Shown here: piece by piece, positions 1-6,890 of the stretch
How the letters are laid out: the number at the start of each line of letters is the position of its first letter
Numbering within the stretch: the first letter of the stretch is position 1
From: Thioalkalivibrio sp.
Lineage (GTDB): Bacteria; Pseudomonadota; Gammaproteobacteria; Ectothiorhodospirales; Ectothiorhodospiraceae
Direction: 5' to 3'
DNA length: 13,841 bases
Assembly (NCBI GenBank): GCA_003550945.1
Contig: PULL01000261.1
Coordinates: forward strand, 1-13,841
The notes under the pieces: generated by a model
The model's database searches: none
The model's input: only the letters and a program-made list of their open reading frames with translations
Told to the model about the DNA's origin: nothing
Translations under genes and position numbers: made by a program

Positions 1-855
1 CGTGGACACCCAGTCCGGCAGCGCCGTCCAGTGCAGGTGGTGCGCGCCCACCCACATGTACAGGAAGATGATCGCCCAGAAGTGGATGATCGACAGCTTG
101 TAGGAGTAGATCGGGCGCCCGGCCTGCTTCGGCACGAAGTAGTACATCATCCCGAGGAACGCGGCGGTGAGGAAGAAGCCCACCGCGTTGTGGCCGTACC
201 ACCACTGCGTCATCGCGTCCTGCACGCCGGAGAACAGCGAGTAGGAGTGCGGGCTGGTCAGGCTGACGGGAACCTGGATGTTGTTGAAGATGTGCAGCAG
301 CGCGGTGGCCAGGATGAAGGCCATGAAGAACCAGTTCGCGACGTAGATGTGCGGCTGGTTGCGGCGCAGCAGGGTCATCAGGAAGACCCAGAAATAGACG
401 ATCCAGACGACCGCGATCAGGATGTCGATCTGCCAATTGAACTCGGCGTACTCGCGGCCCTGGGTGATGCCGGCCATGTAGGTGATCACACCAAGGATCA
501 GCGCGAGGTTCCAGCCGTAGAAGGTGAACAGCGCCAGCTTGTCGCCGTAGAGCCGTGTCTGACAGGTGCGCTGGACGATGTAGTAGGAGGTCGCGAACAG
601 CGCGTTACCCCCGAAGCCGAAGATCACCAGCGTCGTGTGTACCGGGCGGAAGCGGCCGAAGGTGATCTGCGCAATGTCGAAGTTCAGGAAGGGCCAGGCC
701 AGCTGCGAGGCGATCCAGACCCCCGCCGCCATGCCGAGCACACCCCAGATGACCGCGGCAATCGAGAATTTCTTGACGATTTCGTAGTTGTACTGTTCCG
801 ACGGAACAGCCGTGGAAGCCGGTATGGACCCGGCGGTTGTTGCAGTTTCCGACAT
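1..855 (-). CDS. ccoN: Cytochrome c oxidase cbb3-type, catalytic subunit I (5' part, cut by window edge)
   Basis: Haem-copper oxidase subunit I of the high-affinity cbb3 oxidase, an inner-membrane proton pump that reduces O2. The reverse strand reads 285 codons from ATG at 855 to the left edge with no stop; the family is about 470-480 residues, so some 190 are missing. Visible landmarks: the CcoN-typical stretch LAWPFLNFD (52-60), His73 in RPVHTT (low-spin haem b ligand position), ATSYYIVQRTCQTRL (88-102), TQWWYGHNAVGFF (216-228) with His222, and GAHHLHW (270-276) with His272/His273 as CuB ligands. Several hydrophobic membrane spans are obvious. The start is supported by AAGGTGG nine bases upstream. 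ccoO would be expected downstream, beyond the left edge. I found no convincing -35/-10 or TTGAT-N4-ATCAA (FNR) site in the 281 bases upstream. Family assignment is very secure. Confidence 0.97.
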   Translation of the reverse strand, partial: MSETATTAGSIPASTAVPSEQYNYEIVKKFSIAAVIWGVLGMAAGVWIASQLAWPFLNFDIAQITFGRFRPVHTTLVIFGFGGNALFATSYYIVQRTCQTRLYGDKLALFTFYGWNLALILGVITYMAGITQGREYAEFNWQIDILIAVVWIVYFWVFLMTLLRRNQPHIYVANWFFMAFILATALLHIFNNIQVPVSLTSPHSYSLFSGVQDAMTQWWYGHNAVGFFLTAAFLGMMYYFVPKQAGRPIYSYKLSIIHFWAIIFLYMWVGAHHLHWTALPDWVST

Positions 856-1101
856 ATCGATTATCCACCTTGCCTGCGGGAAACACGGTCTGCCCGGCAC
901 ACCGGGACGTGAACTTTACCCCAACGATCCTCCAGAAAAAAGCAAATCCAGCGCTGCGGGTATGGCTCTTCCGAAGCGGCTGCGGCGCAGGGGCGGAGGT
1001 CTGCGGCCCCCGGCCGGCGAGCCCGGCACGCAGGGGATCGCAACGCCCGCAAGCGCTGGCCCGGCCGCGATCGAGCGGCGCCACGGCGAACCGACACTTC
1101 T

Positions 1102-1127
1102 GCCGAGCCTGTCGAAGGACGCTCGGC
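1102..1127. repeat. Hairpin repeat at the end of bioC, possible terminator
   Basis: GCCGAGC (1102-1108) and GCTCGGC (1121-1127) form a 7-base stem around a 12-base loop that contains CTTCGACAG on the reverse strand. The sequence resembles the dispersed TTCGACAGGCTC-type repeat that I recall from many GC-rich proteobacterial genomes. It lies 10 bases past the bioC stop, so it may end the bioHC transcript, but no T-run follows. Nothing else coding was found between ccoN and bioC (856-1136). Confidence 0.4.
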
Positions 1128-1136
1128 CGGCGCCCG

Positions 1137-2003
1137 TCATTCCGCCGGCCGAATCGGGATGAAGCGCCCGGGAACCCCGGACGGCGGGGGCGCGTCGGGC
1201 ACCCAGGCGTGCCCGTAGACCACCTCCCAGGTCGCGGGAAGGCGCCCGTCCTGCGCGAACGCGGAGCGATACGCCGCCTCCACCGCCTGCAGGCGGCGTG
1301 GACCGAACAGGCCCCGCGCCCTGCCGGCCAGCGCATTGCGCACACCGATTCGACGCAGGTCCTGCAGCAGGGAGCGGAAGTCGGGGTAGGTGACGGTCAG
1401 CGTCTCCTGGTCCATCACCGGATCGGCGAACCCGGCGCGGACCAGCGCATCGCCGACGTCGTGCATGTCGATGAACGCGTTCACGTGCGGCGTGGCGCCG
1501 GCATCGACCGTGGCGAAAGCGGCGCGCAGCTCGCGCAGGGTATCCGGTCCGAAGGTCGCGAACAGCCACAGACCGCCGGGGGCCAGCGAGCGGCGCACCT
1601 CCGCGAACACGCGGTCGAGGTCGTTCACCCACTGCAGCGCGGCCGCCGAAACCGCGAGGTCGAAGCTCCCATCCGCGAGGGGCAACCGCTCCATGTCGCC
1701 GCAGACCGCCCAGGGCCGCCGCGGCCAGCGCCCCTGGGTGCGTGCGCGCGCGGTCATCGCCGGCGACAGGTCCAGCCCCGCGACCCGCGCCTTGCGGTAG
1801 CGCCGCGCCAGCGGTCTTAAGGACTCGCCCGGCCCGCAGCCGAGATCGATCACCCGGCGCGGCTGCAGCCGGACCAGGTCGAGCCGCTCGAGCAGCCGGG
1901 CCCGCACCTCCTGCTGCAGCACCGCGTGCCGGCCATAGTCCTCCGCTGCCGCATCGAACGCGGCGCGGACCTTGCGCTTGTCGATCTGGAACACGTCGTT
2001 CAA
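1137..2003 (-). CDS. bioC: Malonyl-[ACP] O-methyltransferase BioC
   Basis: SAM-dependent methyltransferase that caps malonyl-ACP as its methyl ester so that fatty-acid synthesis can build the pimeloyl moiety of biotin. The protein is 288 residues if started at TTG 2003: Rossmann motif I VIDLGCGPGESL (51-62), GLDLSPAMTARA (76-87), GDMERLPLADGSFDL (102-116), and the BioC-typical ALQWVNDLDRVFAEVRRSL (122-140), FATFGPDTLREL (148-159) and FIDMHDVGDALV (177-188). The frame is open further upstream, but the only other ATG (2081) lies deep inside bioH. TTG at 2003 overlaps the bioH stop (TTGA) and has GGAGG seven bases before it, so I take it as the start. The bioH-bioC overlap implies translational coupling. 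bioD, often next, is absent; the following gene is ccoN. Confidence 0.93.
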   Translation of the reverse strand: MNDVFQIDKRKVRAAFDAAAEDYGRHAVLQQEVRARLLERLDLVRLQPRRVIDLGCGPGESLRPLARRYRKARVAGLDLSPAMTARARTQGRWPRRPWAVCGDMERLPLADGSFDLAVSAAALQWVNDLDRVFAEVRRSLAPGGLWLFATFGPDTLRELRAAFATVDAGATPHVNAFIDMHDVGDALVRAGFADPVMDQETLTVTYPDFRSLLQDLRRIGVRNALAGRARGLFGPRRLQAVEAAYRSAFAQDGRLPATWEVVYGHAWVPDAPPPSGVPGRFIPIRPAE

Positions 2004-2746
2004 GCCATCACCTCCCGGACAAAGCCGGCCAATCGCTCGGGATCGCCCAGCCAGGAGGCATGGGCGCCCGCGGTCTGCCACAGGCGGGCATCCGGCCGCA
2101 GAGCCGCAAGGGCCTCGGCGGCCGCCTCCGGAACCAGCCGGTCGTCGCGCGCGAACCAGGCCGAGACCGGCGCGTCCAGCCCGGCCCAGGCCGCGCGCAG
2201 GTCGCCGCCCGCGAGCGCCTGCAGACCGCCGCGCAGGCCGGACAGCGCCGCCGGGTCGGCAGCCATCTGGGCGAGCAACTCCCGCCGCAGGCGCGCCGGC
2301 GCGTGCGCACCATCGGCGCAGAGTGCGGCGAAGCGGCGTTCCAGCGCCGCGCGGTCACGCTGGAGTTCGGCGCCGAAACCCGCGAGCGCCGCCGGGTCGA
2401 GCGCACAGGGCCACCCGGGGCCCGAGGTGAACCGCGGCGTCGCACAGACCAGCGCCAGCCGCTGCGGACCACGCCAGCGCGCCGCCAGCGCCAGCGCCAC
2501 CAGCCCGCCCAGCGACCAGCCAACCCAGACCGGCTCGACCAGATCGTCGGGCAGCTGTTCCTCGAGCGCCTGCGCCGCCGCCTCTGGGTCGGAAAGCCGC
2601 TCGCCGTCGGCCCGCCCACCGTGCCCCGGCAGCGCGGGTCGCACCACCCGCACCGCGCCGAGGGCTGCGCACACCGGCTGCCAGATCCCGGGGCTGAAGC
2701 CCCAGCCGTGGATCAGCACCGGGGTCGGGCCGCCCCCTTCGTTCAT
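2000..2746 (-). CDS. bioH: Pimeloyl-[ACP] methyl ester esterase BioH
   Basis: Cytosolic alpha/beta hydrolase that removes the methyl group added by BioC, releasing pimeloyl-ACP for BioF. From ATG 2746 it is 248 residues, close to the roughly 256 of E. coli BioH. Visible: PVLIHGWGFSPGIWQPV (9-25; oxyanion-hole HGWG), RPALPGHGGR (36-45), the nucleophile elbow WVGWSLGGLVAL (74-85) with Ser78, DDRLVP (201-206) with Asp202 as the acid, and AGAHASWLGDP (226-236) with His229 as the base, so the triad is complete. The reading frame extends to 2869 but that part is a proline run through a G/C repeat, and the protein homology begins at MNEGGGPTPV. The Shine-Dalgarno is weak. First gene of the bioH-bioC pair, divergent from plsY. 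Confidence 0.93.
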   Translation of the reverse strand: MNEGGGPTPVLIHGWGFSPGIWQPVCAALGAVRVVRPALPGHGGRADGERLSDPEAAAQALEEQLPDDLVEPVWVGWSLGGLVALALAARWRGPQRLALVCATPRFTSGPGWPCALDPAALAGFGAELQRDRAALERRFAALCADGAHAPARLRRELLAQMAADPAALSGLRGGLQALAGGDLRAAWAGLDAPVSAWFARDDRLVPEAAAEALAALRPDARLWQTAGAHASWLGDPERLAGFVREVMA

Positions 2747-2797
2747 GTCCCGCGCCCGACGGTCATCGCACCCCGCCGCCCCGTACGATGAGAACCG

Positions 2798-2837
2798 ACC
2801 GCCCCCGCTCGCAGGGTAGTGTTGGGGTGGGGGCGGT
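2798..2837. repeat. Perfect 9-base inverted repeat with G-rich loop between bioH and plsY
   Basis: ACCGCCCCC (2798-2806) is the exact reverse complement of GGGGGCGGT (2829-2837). The 22-base loop and right arm hold three G-runs of three to five bases on the plus strand (2814-2816, 2824-2827, 2829-2833), followed by GG doublets. It sits in the 195-base divergent spacer, about 50 bases from the bioH start and 105 from the plsY start, where both promoters must lie. An operator, a leader hairpin or a G-quadruplex are possible; none is proven. Confidence 0.5.
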
Positions 2838-2941
2838 GGCGGCAAGACGATCCGCCGGTTGGCCAGCACCGGGATGAAGCCAGCGCGCCGGGTTGCGTAT
2901 CATGGCGCATCCTCGACGGCACGGACATCGGAAACACGGGC

Positions 2942-3547
2942 ATGGGACTCCTGATCATCGGCATACTGGCGGCCTACCTGCTGGGCTCGATCTCATCGGC
3001 CATCGTCGTCAGCCGGCTGCTCGGCCTGCCGGACCCGCGCGGTCTGGGCTCCGGCAATCCCGGCGCGACCAACGTGCTCCGCGCCGGCAGCAAGACCGGC
3101 GCCGCGCTGACGCTGGTCGGCGATGTTGCCAAGGGCTGGCTGCCAGTGTTCATCGTAATGCAACTGGGCGACTTCGCGGGCTGGATGATCGGCCTGATCG
3201 GGCTGGCCGCGTTCCTCGGCCACCTGTACCCGGTGTATTTCGGTTTCCAGGGCGGCAAGGGCGTGGCCACCGCACTGGGCGTGATCCTGGCGATCAGCCC
3301 GCTCACCGGTGGGCTGGTGATCCTGACCTGGCTGCTGGTCGCGGCGCTGTTCCGCTATTCGTCGCTGGCCGCACTTGTCGCCGCATTGGCGGCGCCGATC
3401 TACCTCGCGCTGATCCAGCCCGATCCCTGGCTGGTCGTGGCGATCTGCGTGATGGTGCTGTTCCTCTACGCCCGCCACTACGCCAACATCCAGCGCCTGA
3501 TGCGGGGCACGGAGCCCCGCATCGGCGAGAAAAAACCCGCCACCTGA
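2942..3547 (+). CDS. plsY: Acyl-phosphate:glycerol-3-phosphate acyltransferase PlsY
   Basis: Inner-membrane enzyme transferring the acyl group from acyl-phosphate (made by PlsX) to glycerol-3-phosphate, the first step of phospholipid synthesis. 201 residues, matching the usual length. Diagnostic motifs: LGSGNPGATNVLR (35-47), GDVAKGW (60-66), GHLYPVYFGFQGGKGVATALG (split 93-100 and 101-113) and the C-terminal YARHYANIQRLMRGTEPRIG region (176-195). About five to seven hydrophobic spans. An ATG exists upstream at 2819, but homology begins at ATG 2942 (MGLLIIGILAAYLLGS), and the upstream part would be soluble and low-complexity. The Shine-Dalgarno is weak (GGAA about nine bases upstream). A TATCAT at 2898-2903 could be its -10, but I see no good -35. 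Converges on tsaD. Confidence 0.95.
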   Translation: MGLLIIGILAAYLLGSISSAIVVSRLLGLPDPRGLGSGNPGATNVLRAGSKTGAALTLVGDVAKGWLPVFIVMQLGDFAGWMIGLIGLAAFLGHLYPVYFGFQGGKGVATALGVILAISPLTGGLVILTWLLVAALFRYSSLAALVAALAAPIYLALIQPDPWLVVAICVMVLFLYARHYANIQRLMRGTEPRIGEKKPAT

Positions 3548-3553
3548 GGCCAG

Positions 3554-3575
3554 TGCCGCGAGGGACCTCGTGGCA
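3554..3575 (+). terminator. Possible plsY terminator hairpin
   Basis: Seven bases past the plsY stop, 3554-3562 and 3567-3575 form a 9-base stem (one G-U pair when read on the plus strand) with loop GGAC. No U-run follows, so it would be a weak intrinsic terminator or a processing/stability hairpin. On the minus strand the G-U becomes an A-C mismatch, so it favours plsY rather than tsaD. Confidence 0.4.
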
Positions 3576-3651
3576 AGCAAGCCCCGTCGGGATCGGCTCT
3601 GCGCTGCACCATCGCGGCTGAAAGCCGTTCCCGCAACGCCCGTCGGCGCCG

Positions 3652-4689
3652 TCAACCGATCGACTCGGCCGCAGCTTCCTCCAGTCGAAGTTCAGCCAGC
3701 GGCCAGCGCGCGCGTGCCTGAATGCCCAGCCCGCCGTCCACCGCACCAGCCTGCAGGCGGCGCAGGCCGGCCAGCGCAATCATCGCGCCGTTGTCGGTGC
3801 AGAAGGCCAGGCGCGGGAAGAACACCGGCACTCCCTGCGCCTCGCCCATTGCGGTCAATCCGGCGCGCAGACGCCGGTTCGCGGCGACTCCGCCCGCGAC
3901 CACCAGCGCCGGCGCGCCGCTCACCTCCAGTGCCCGCCGCGTCTTCTCGACCAGCGTATCGGTCACCGCTTCCTCGAACGCGCGGGCGATGGTCGCCGGC
4001 GCGTGCTCGCCCTTCTGCACCGCGGTCAGCACCGCCGTCTTCAGGCCCGAGAAGCTCATGTCCAGCCCCGGCCGGTCCAGCATCGGCCGCGGCAGGCGGA
4101 GATCGCCCGCATCGCCGGTCTCGGCGAGCCGGGACAGCGCCGGACCGCCGGGATAGCCCAGGCCGAGCAGCTTCGCGGTCTTGTCGAACGCCTCACCGGC
4201 GGCGTCGTCGATGCTCTCGCCCAGCAGTTCGTAGTCGCCGAGCGCACGGGCGTGGATCAACTGGCTGTGCCCGCCGGACACCAGCAGCACCAGGAACGGG
4301 AAGGTCAGCGACGCATCGTCCAGCAACGGCGCCAGCAAATGGCCCTCCAGGTGATGCACCGCGAGCGCCGGAATGCCCCAGCCATAGGCCAATGCCCGCG
4401 CCACCGAAGCCCCGGTGAGCAACGCACCGAGCAGACCGGGGCCAGCGGTATAAGCCACCGCAGACAGCTCCGAGCCGTCCATCCCCGCCTCGTCCAGCAC
4501 CTCGCGCAGCAGCGGCAGGATCCGGCGCACGTGGTCGCGCGACGCGAGCTCCGGCACCACACCGCCGTACACCGCGTGCAGATCCACCTGGCTGTGCAAC
4601 CGGTGCGCGATCAGCCCCGCCTCGGCATCGACGATCGCCACCCCGGTCTCGTCACAGGACGTCTCGATTCCCAGTACTCGCAAACTCAC
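3652..4689 (-). CDS. tsaD: tRNA N6-adenosine threonylcarbamoyltransferase TsaD
   Basis: Catalytic subunit of the complex that, with TsaB/TsaE and threonylcarbamoyl-AMP from TsaC, makes t6A37 on ANN-decoding tRNAs in the cytosol. 345 residues, the normal length. Visible: LGIETSCDETGVAIVD (6-21), VPELASRDHV (45-54), the metal motif HHLEGH (112-117) with His113 and His117, VSGGHSQL (137-144), the DDAAGEAFDKTAKLLGLGYPGG stretch (161-182), VVAGGVAANRRLR (263-275) and FCTDNGAMIA (296-305) with Asp299 as third metal ligand. The start is GTG at 4689, preceded by GGGGTGA; MSLRVLGIETS matches the family N-terminus. In many gammaproteobacteria rpsU lies divergently upstream; here a repeat hairpin and uppP are found instead. 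Confidence 0.97.
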   Translation of the reverse strand: MSLRVLGIETSCDETGVAIVDAEAGLIAHRLHSQVDLHAVYGGVVPELASRDHVRRILPLLREVLDEAGMDGSELSAVAYTAGPGLLGALLTGASVARALAYGWGIPALAVHHLEGHLLAPLLDDASLTFPFLVLLVSGGHSQLIHARALGDYELLGESIDDAAGEAFDKTAKLLGLGYPGGPALSRLAETGDAGDLRLPRPMLDRPGLDMSFSGLKTAVLTAVQKGEHAPATIARAFEEAVTDTLVEKTRRALEVSGAPALVVAGGVAANRRLRAGLTAMGEAQGVPVFFPRLAFCTDNGAMIALAGLRRLQAGAVDGGLGIQARARWPLAELRLEEAAAESIG

Positions 4690-4738
4690 ATTTCACCCCG
4701 ATCCAATTTCATGGCCCCGGGCCACCCCCTACGAATGA

Positions 4739-4850
4739 GAGGAAGCCACGGATGAGCACGGATGGACACAGAAAAAAGAGCAGGTGACTGATCAATATTG
4801 ATATTTCTATGTTTGTCCGTGTTCATCCGTGGCTCGATTCTCTCTTCAAA
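4739..4850. repeat. Long imperfect inverted repeat (CCACGGATGAACACGGA type) with AT-rich loop
   Basis: The left arm AGCCACGGATGAGCACGGA (4744-4762) pairs with the right arm TCCGTGTTCATCCGTGGCT (4816-4834) with one mismatch. Pairing resumes inward (CACAGAAA against the complement of TTTCTATG) and outward (GAGAG against CTCTC), giving a hairpin of about 100 bases. The loop is strikingly AT-rich for this genome and holds a perfect 12-base palindrome, ATCAATATTGAT (4791-4802). I recall the arm unit as a repeat found in many unrelated bacterial genomes. It lies directly after the uppP stop and before tsaD, and could end the uppP transcript. It fills the whole 4690-4845 gap apart from the tsaD leader. 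Confidence 0.75.
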
Positions 4851-5646
4851 GAAAGATCCACAGCAGGATCGCGCCGAGGATCAGCCGGTAGACCACGAAC
4901 GGCAGCATTCCGATCCGTTCGATCAGCTTCAGGAACCAGTGCACGCTGAGCCAGGCGGCGATGCCGGCGATCGCGGCCCCGGCGCCGAGTTGCAGCCAGT
5001 CCACCGTTTCCGGCGGCGCCCGCAGCAGCTGCAGCGTCTGGTAGGCGCCCGCCAGCGCAATGATCGGGATCGCGAGCAGGAAGGAGTACCGTGCGGCGGC
5101 CCGGCGCGAGAAGCCCAGCAGCAGCGCGGCGGTCATCGTGACCCCGGAGCGGGAGGTGCCCGGGATCAGCGCCAACGCCTGCGCGCCCCCGACGATCAGG
5201 ATGTCACGCCAGCGGATGCTGAACTCGTCGCGGTCGCCGCGCCCTCGCCAGTCGGCAAACCAAAGCAGCAGCGCGAAGCCGATCGTGGTCGTCGCGATCA
5301 CCAGCGGCGAACGCAGCGAGTTCTCGACCACGCCGGCGAACATCAGGCCCGCGAGCGCCGCCGGAATCGTGCCGAAAATCACCGCCCAGGCAAGCATCGA
5401 TTCGGGCGTTGCGCCGTTGCCGCTCATTTGCCGGACCCAGGCGCGCGTGACCAGCACCACCTCGTGCCGGAAATACGCCGCGATCGCGACCAGCGTACCG
5501 ACGTGGATCGCCACGTCGAAGGCCAGCCCCTGATCCTCCCAGGCCGTCAGCACCGGGACCAGGATCAAGTGCGCCGCACTCGAAATCGGCAGAAACTCCG
5601 TCAGCCCCTGCACCAGCGACAGCACCCAAACCTGCAACCAATCCAT
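4846..5646 (-). CDS. uppP: Undecaprenyl-diphosphatase UppP (BacA family)
   Basis: Integral membrane enzyme that dephosphorylates undecaprenyl diphosphate to recycle the lipid carrier for peptidoglycan and other envelope polymers; overexpression of family members gives bacitracin resistance. 266 residues, typical. Signature motifs: QGLTEFLPISSAAH (13-26), with the acidic residue Glu17, Ser22/Ser23 and His26; the arginine-bearing PGTSRSG (162-168) with Arg166; and ALLLGFSRRAAARYSFLLAIP (174-194). Around eight hydrophobic spans. ATG 5646 has AAGGGG six bases upstream. It starts 15 bases after the stop of the MidA-family gene, so the two are probably one transcript (MidA then uppP), ended perhaps by the inverted repeat that follows. 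Confidence 0.96.
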   Translation of the reverse strand: MDWLQVWVLSLVQGLTEFLPISSAAHLILVPVLTAWEDQGLAFDVAIHVGTLVAIAAYFRHEVVLVTRAWVRQMSGNGATPESMLAWAVIFGTIPAALAGLMFAGVVENSLRSPLVIATTTIGFALLLWFADWRGRGDRDEFSIRWRDILIVGGAQALALIPGTSRSGVTMTAALLLGFSRRAAARYSFLLAIPIIALAGAYQTLQLLRAPPETVDWLQLGAGAAIAGIAAWLSVHWFLKLIERIGMLPFVVYRLILGAILLWIFL

Positions 5647-5661
5647 TCATTTCCCCTTTCT

Positions 5662-6867
5662 TTACAACCGCTCGCGGCGATCCGGAAACGTACCCGGCGG
5701 CAGCTCACATCCCCGCCCCAAGACCATCACCTGAAAGCGCTCGCCCATCTCCCCGGGCAGCGTCAGCATGCGGACCTGCTGGGCCAACTGCATGATCTCC
5801 TTCGGGTCGTCCTTGCCGGCCACCGACTGCTCGAACAGCGCCGGCAGGCCGGCACCGAGCAGGAACTCCCCCTGCGCCGCGTAGGCCAGCACGTCGAGAC
5901 CCGCCGCCTGCGCCCCTTCCGCGACCGCGGTGAAATCGACGCTTGCGGTCAGGTCCATCAGGCCCGGCCAGGCCAGCGGATCGAGCACCATCTGCTGGCG
6001 GTAGTAGCCCACCAGCGTGCCGGTGACGCGCTCCGGCGCGTAGTAAGCGCGGCGCGGGAAACCGTAATCGCCGATCCAGATCAAGCCCTGTTCGAGGCGT
6101 TCGGCGACCGCGCTCAGCCAGGGACCGACGGTCGGCCGCCATTCGGACACATAGCCATCGGGCCAGGGGCCGGCCGCCTGCTCGAGTTCGCGCACCGCCG
6201 CATCGAGCGCCGGTGGTGCCGGGCGGTCCGCGAAGGCCAACCCCGACTCGGTGGCGGTCACGCCGCGCTGCCAGACCCGGCCTTGGCGCCAGACGAAGAG
6301 TTCCACAGGCATCGCGTCCAGCACCTCGTTCGCCAGGACCAGCGCGCGGATCGGCTCCTCCGGCAGCCGGTCCAGCCACTCCACATGCACCATGCGCTCC
6401 GAGCCCAGCCGGGTCGCCAGCAATGCCTGCTGACGGTGGCGCAGATCCGGGCTGACCTCGAGGATGCGGTAGCGCTGCACCTGTACGCCGGCGGCATCGA
6501 GGCCCATGATCACGTCGGCCGCAAGCTGCCCGCTGCCGGCACCGAACTCGAGGATCTCGCAGCCCTCGCCGCTGAGCACCGGGGCGAACCACTGCGCGAG
6601 GGTCGCCCCGAACAGCGGCGACAACTCCGGCGCGGTGACGAAATCGCCGTCGGCCCCCAGTTTGCGCAGCCCGTTCACGTAGTAGCCCAACCCGGGCGCA
6701 TACAGCGCCAGCTCCATGTAGCGTGAAAACGGCAGGAAACCGCCGCCGGCGGCAATTTCGGCCCGGACCTGCTCGAGCAGTTCCGCGGACAGCGCCAGTG
6801 ACTCGGAGTTGGGCGCGGGTTCCGGTCCTGTCGGGAGCGCTGTGCTAGATTCTGGAAGGTCGATCAT
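5662..6867 (-). CDS. Class I SAM-dependent methyltransferase, MidA/NDUFAF7 family (DUF185, COG1565)
   Basis: 401 residues. The family's best-known member, mitochondrial NDUFAF7/MidA, dimethylates an arginine of the NDUFS2 subunit of complex I; the bacterial role is not well established, so the target here is unknown. Visible: FSRYMELALYAPGLGYY (47-63), GDFVTAPELSPLFG (74-87), the SAM-binding loop LEFGAGSGQLAADV (106-119), LANEVLDAMPVELF (178-191), WIGDYGFPR (264-272), DLTASVDFTA (305-314) and MGERFQVMVLGRG (374-386). The first roughly 26 residues are a Pro/Ser/Glu-rich extension beyond the usual N-terminus. ATG 6867 is the only usable start before the conserved region, but its Shine-Dalgarno is poor. 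Divergent from the pteridine reductase by 23 bases; followed closely by uppP. Confidence 0.93.
   Translation of the reverse strand: MIDLPESSTALPTGPEPAPNSESLALSAELLEQVRAEIAAGGGFLPFSRYMELALYAPGLGYYVNGLRKLGADGDFVTAPELSPLFGATLAQWFAPVLSGEGCEILEFGAGSGQLAADVIMGLDAAGVQVQRYRILEVSPDLRHRQQALLATRLGSERMVHVEWLDRLPEEPIRALVLANEVLDAMPVELFVWRQGRVWQRGVTATESGLAFADRPAPPALDAAVRELEQAAGPWPDGYVSEWRPTVGPWLSAVAERLEQGLIWIGDYGFPRRAYYAPERVTGTLVGYYRQQMVLDPLAWPGLMDLTASVDFTAVAEGAQAAGLDVLAYAAQGEFLLGAGLPALFEQSVAGKDDPKEIMQLAQQVRMLTLPGEMGERFQVMVLGRGCELPPGTFPDRRERL
6843..6851 (+). promoter_or_regulatory. Possible extended -10 for the pteridine reductase gene, inside the divergent gene
   Basis: TGC followed by TAGATT (6846-6851; four of six TATAAT positions with a TGn extension) lies 40 bases before the TTG start and within the first codons of the opposite-strand methyltransferase gene. 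With only 23 bases between the two starts, the promoter must be inside that gene. No convincing -35 was seen. Confidence 0.25.
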
Positions 6868-6890
6868 CAGCCTGAACCGGAGAAGCCCCG

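Noticed and set aside
31..912. Open frame of 293 codons on the plus strand
   Set aside because: It is antisense to ccoN, whose translation shows unbroken cbb3 oxidase motifs; the peptide is a His/Asp/Arg/Val-rich shadow typical of GC-rich DNA.
856..1136. Small gene between bioC and ccoN
   Set aside because: Frames here overlap hairpins and neighbouring genes, have no ribosome binding site and give low-complexity Arg/Pro/Gly peptides.
3554..3575. Strong intrinsic terminator for tsaD and plsY together
   Set aside because: No T-run on either strand, and the stem has a mismatch when read from the tsaD side; kept only as a weak plsY candidate.
4791..4802. ATCAATATTGAT as an FNR/Crp-like site
   Set aside because: The half-sites are in the wrong order and spacing for TTGAT-N4-ATCAA, and the place is the loop of a repeat hairpin, not a promoter.
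4798..6726. Open frame of 642 codons on the plus strand
   Set aside because: It lies opposite uppP and the MidA-type gene, both with full family motifs. The Gln/Arg/His-rich peptide has no recognisable domain.
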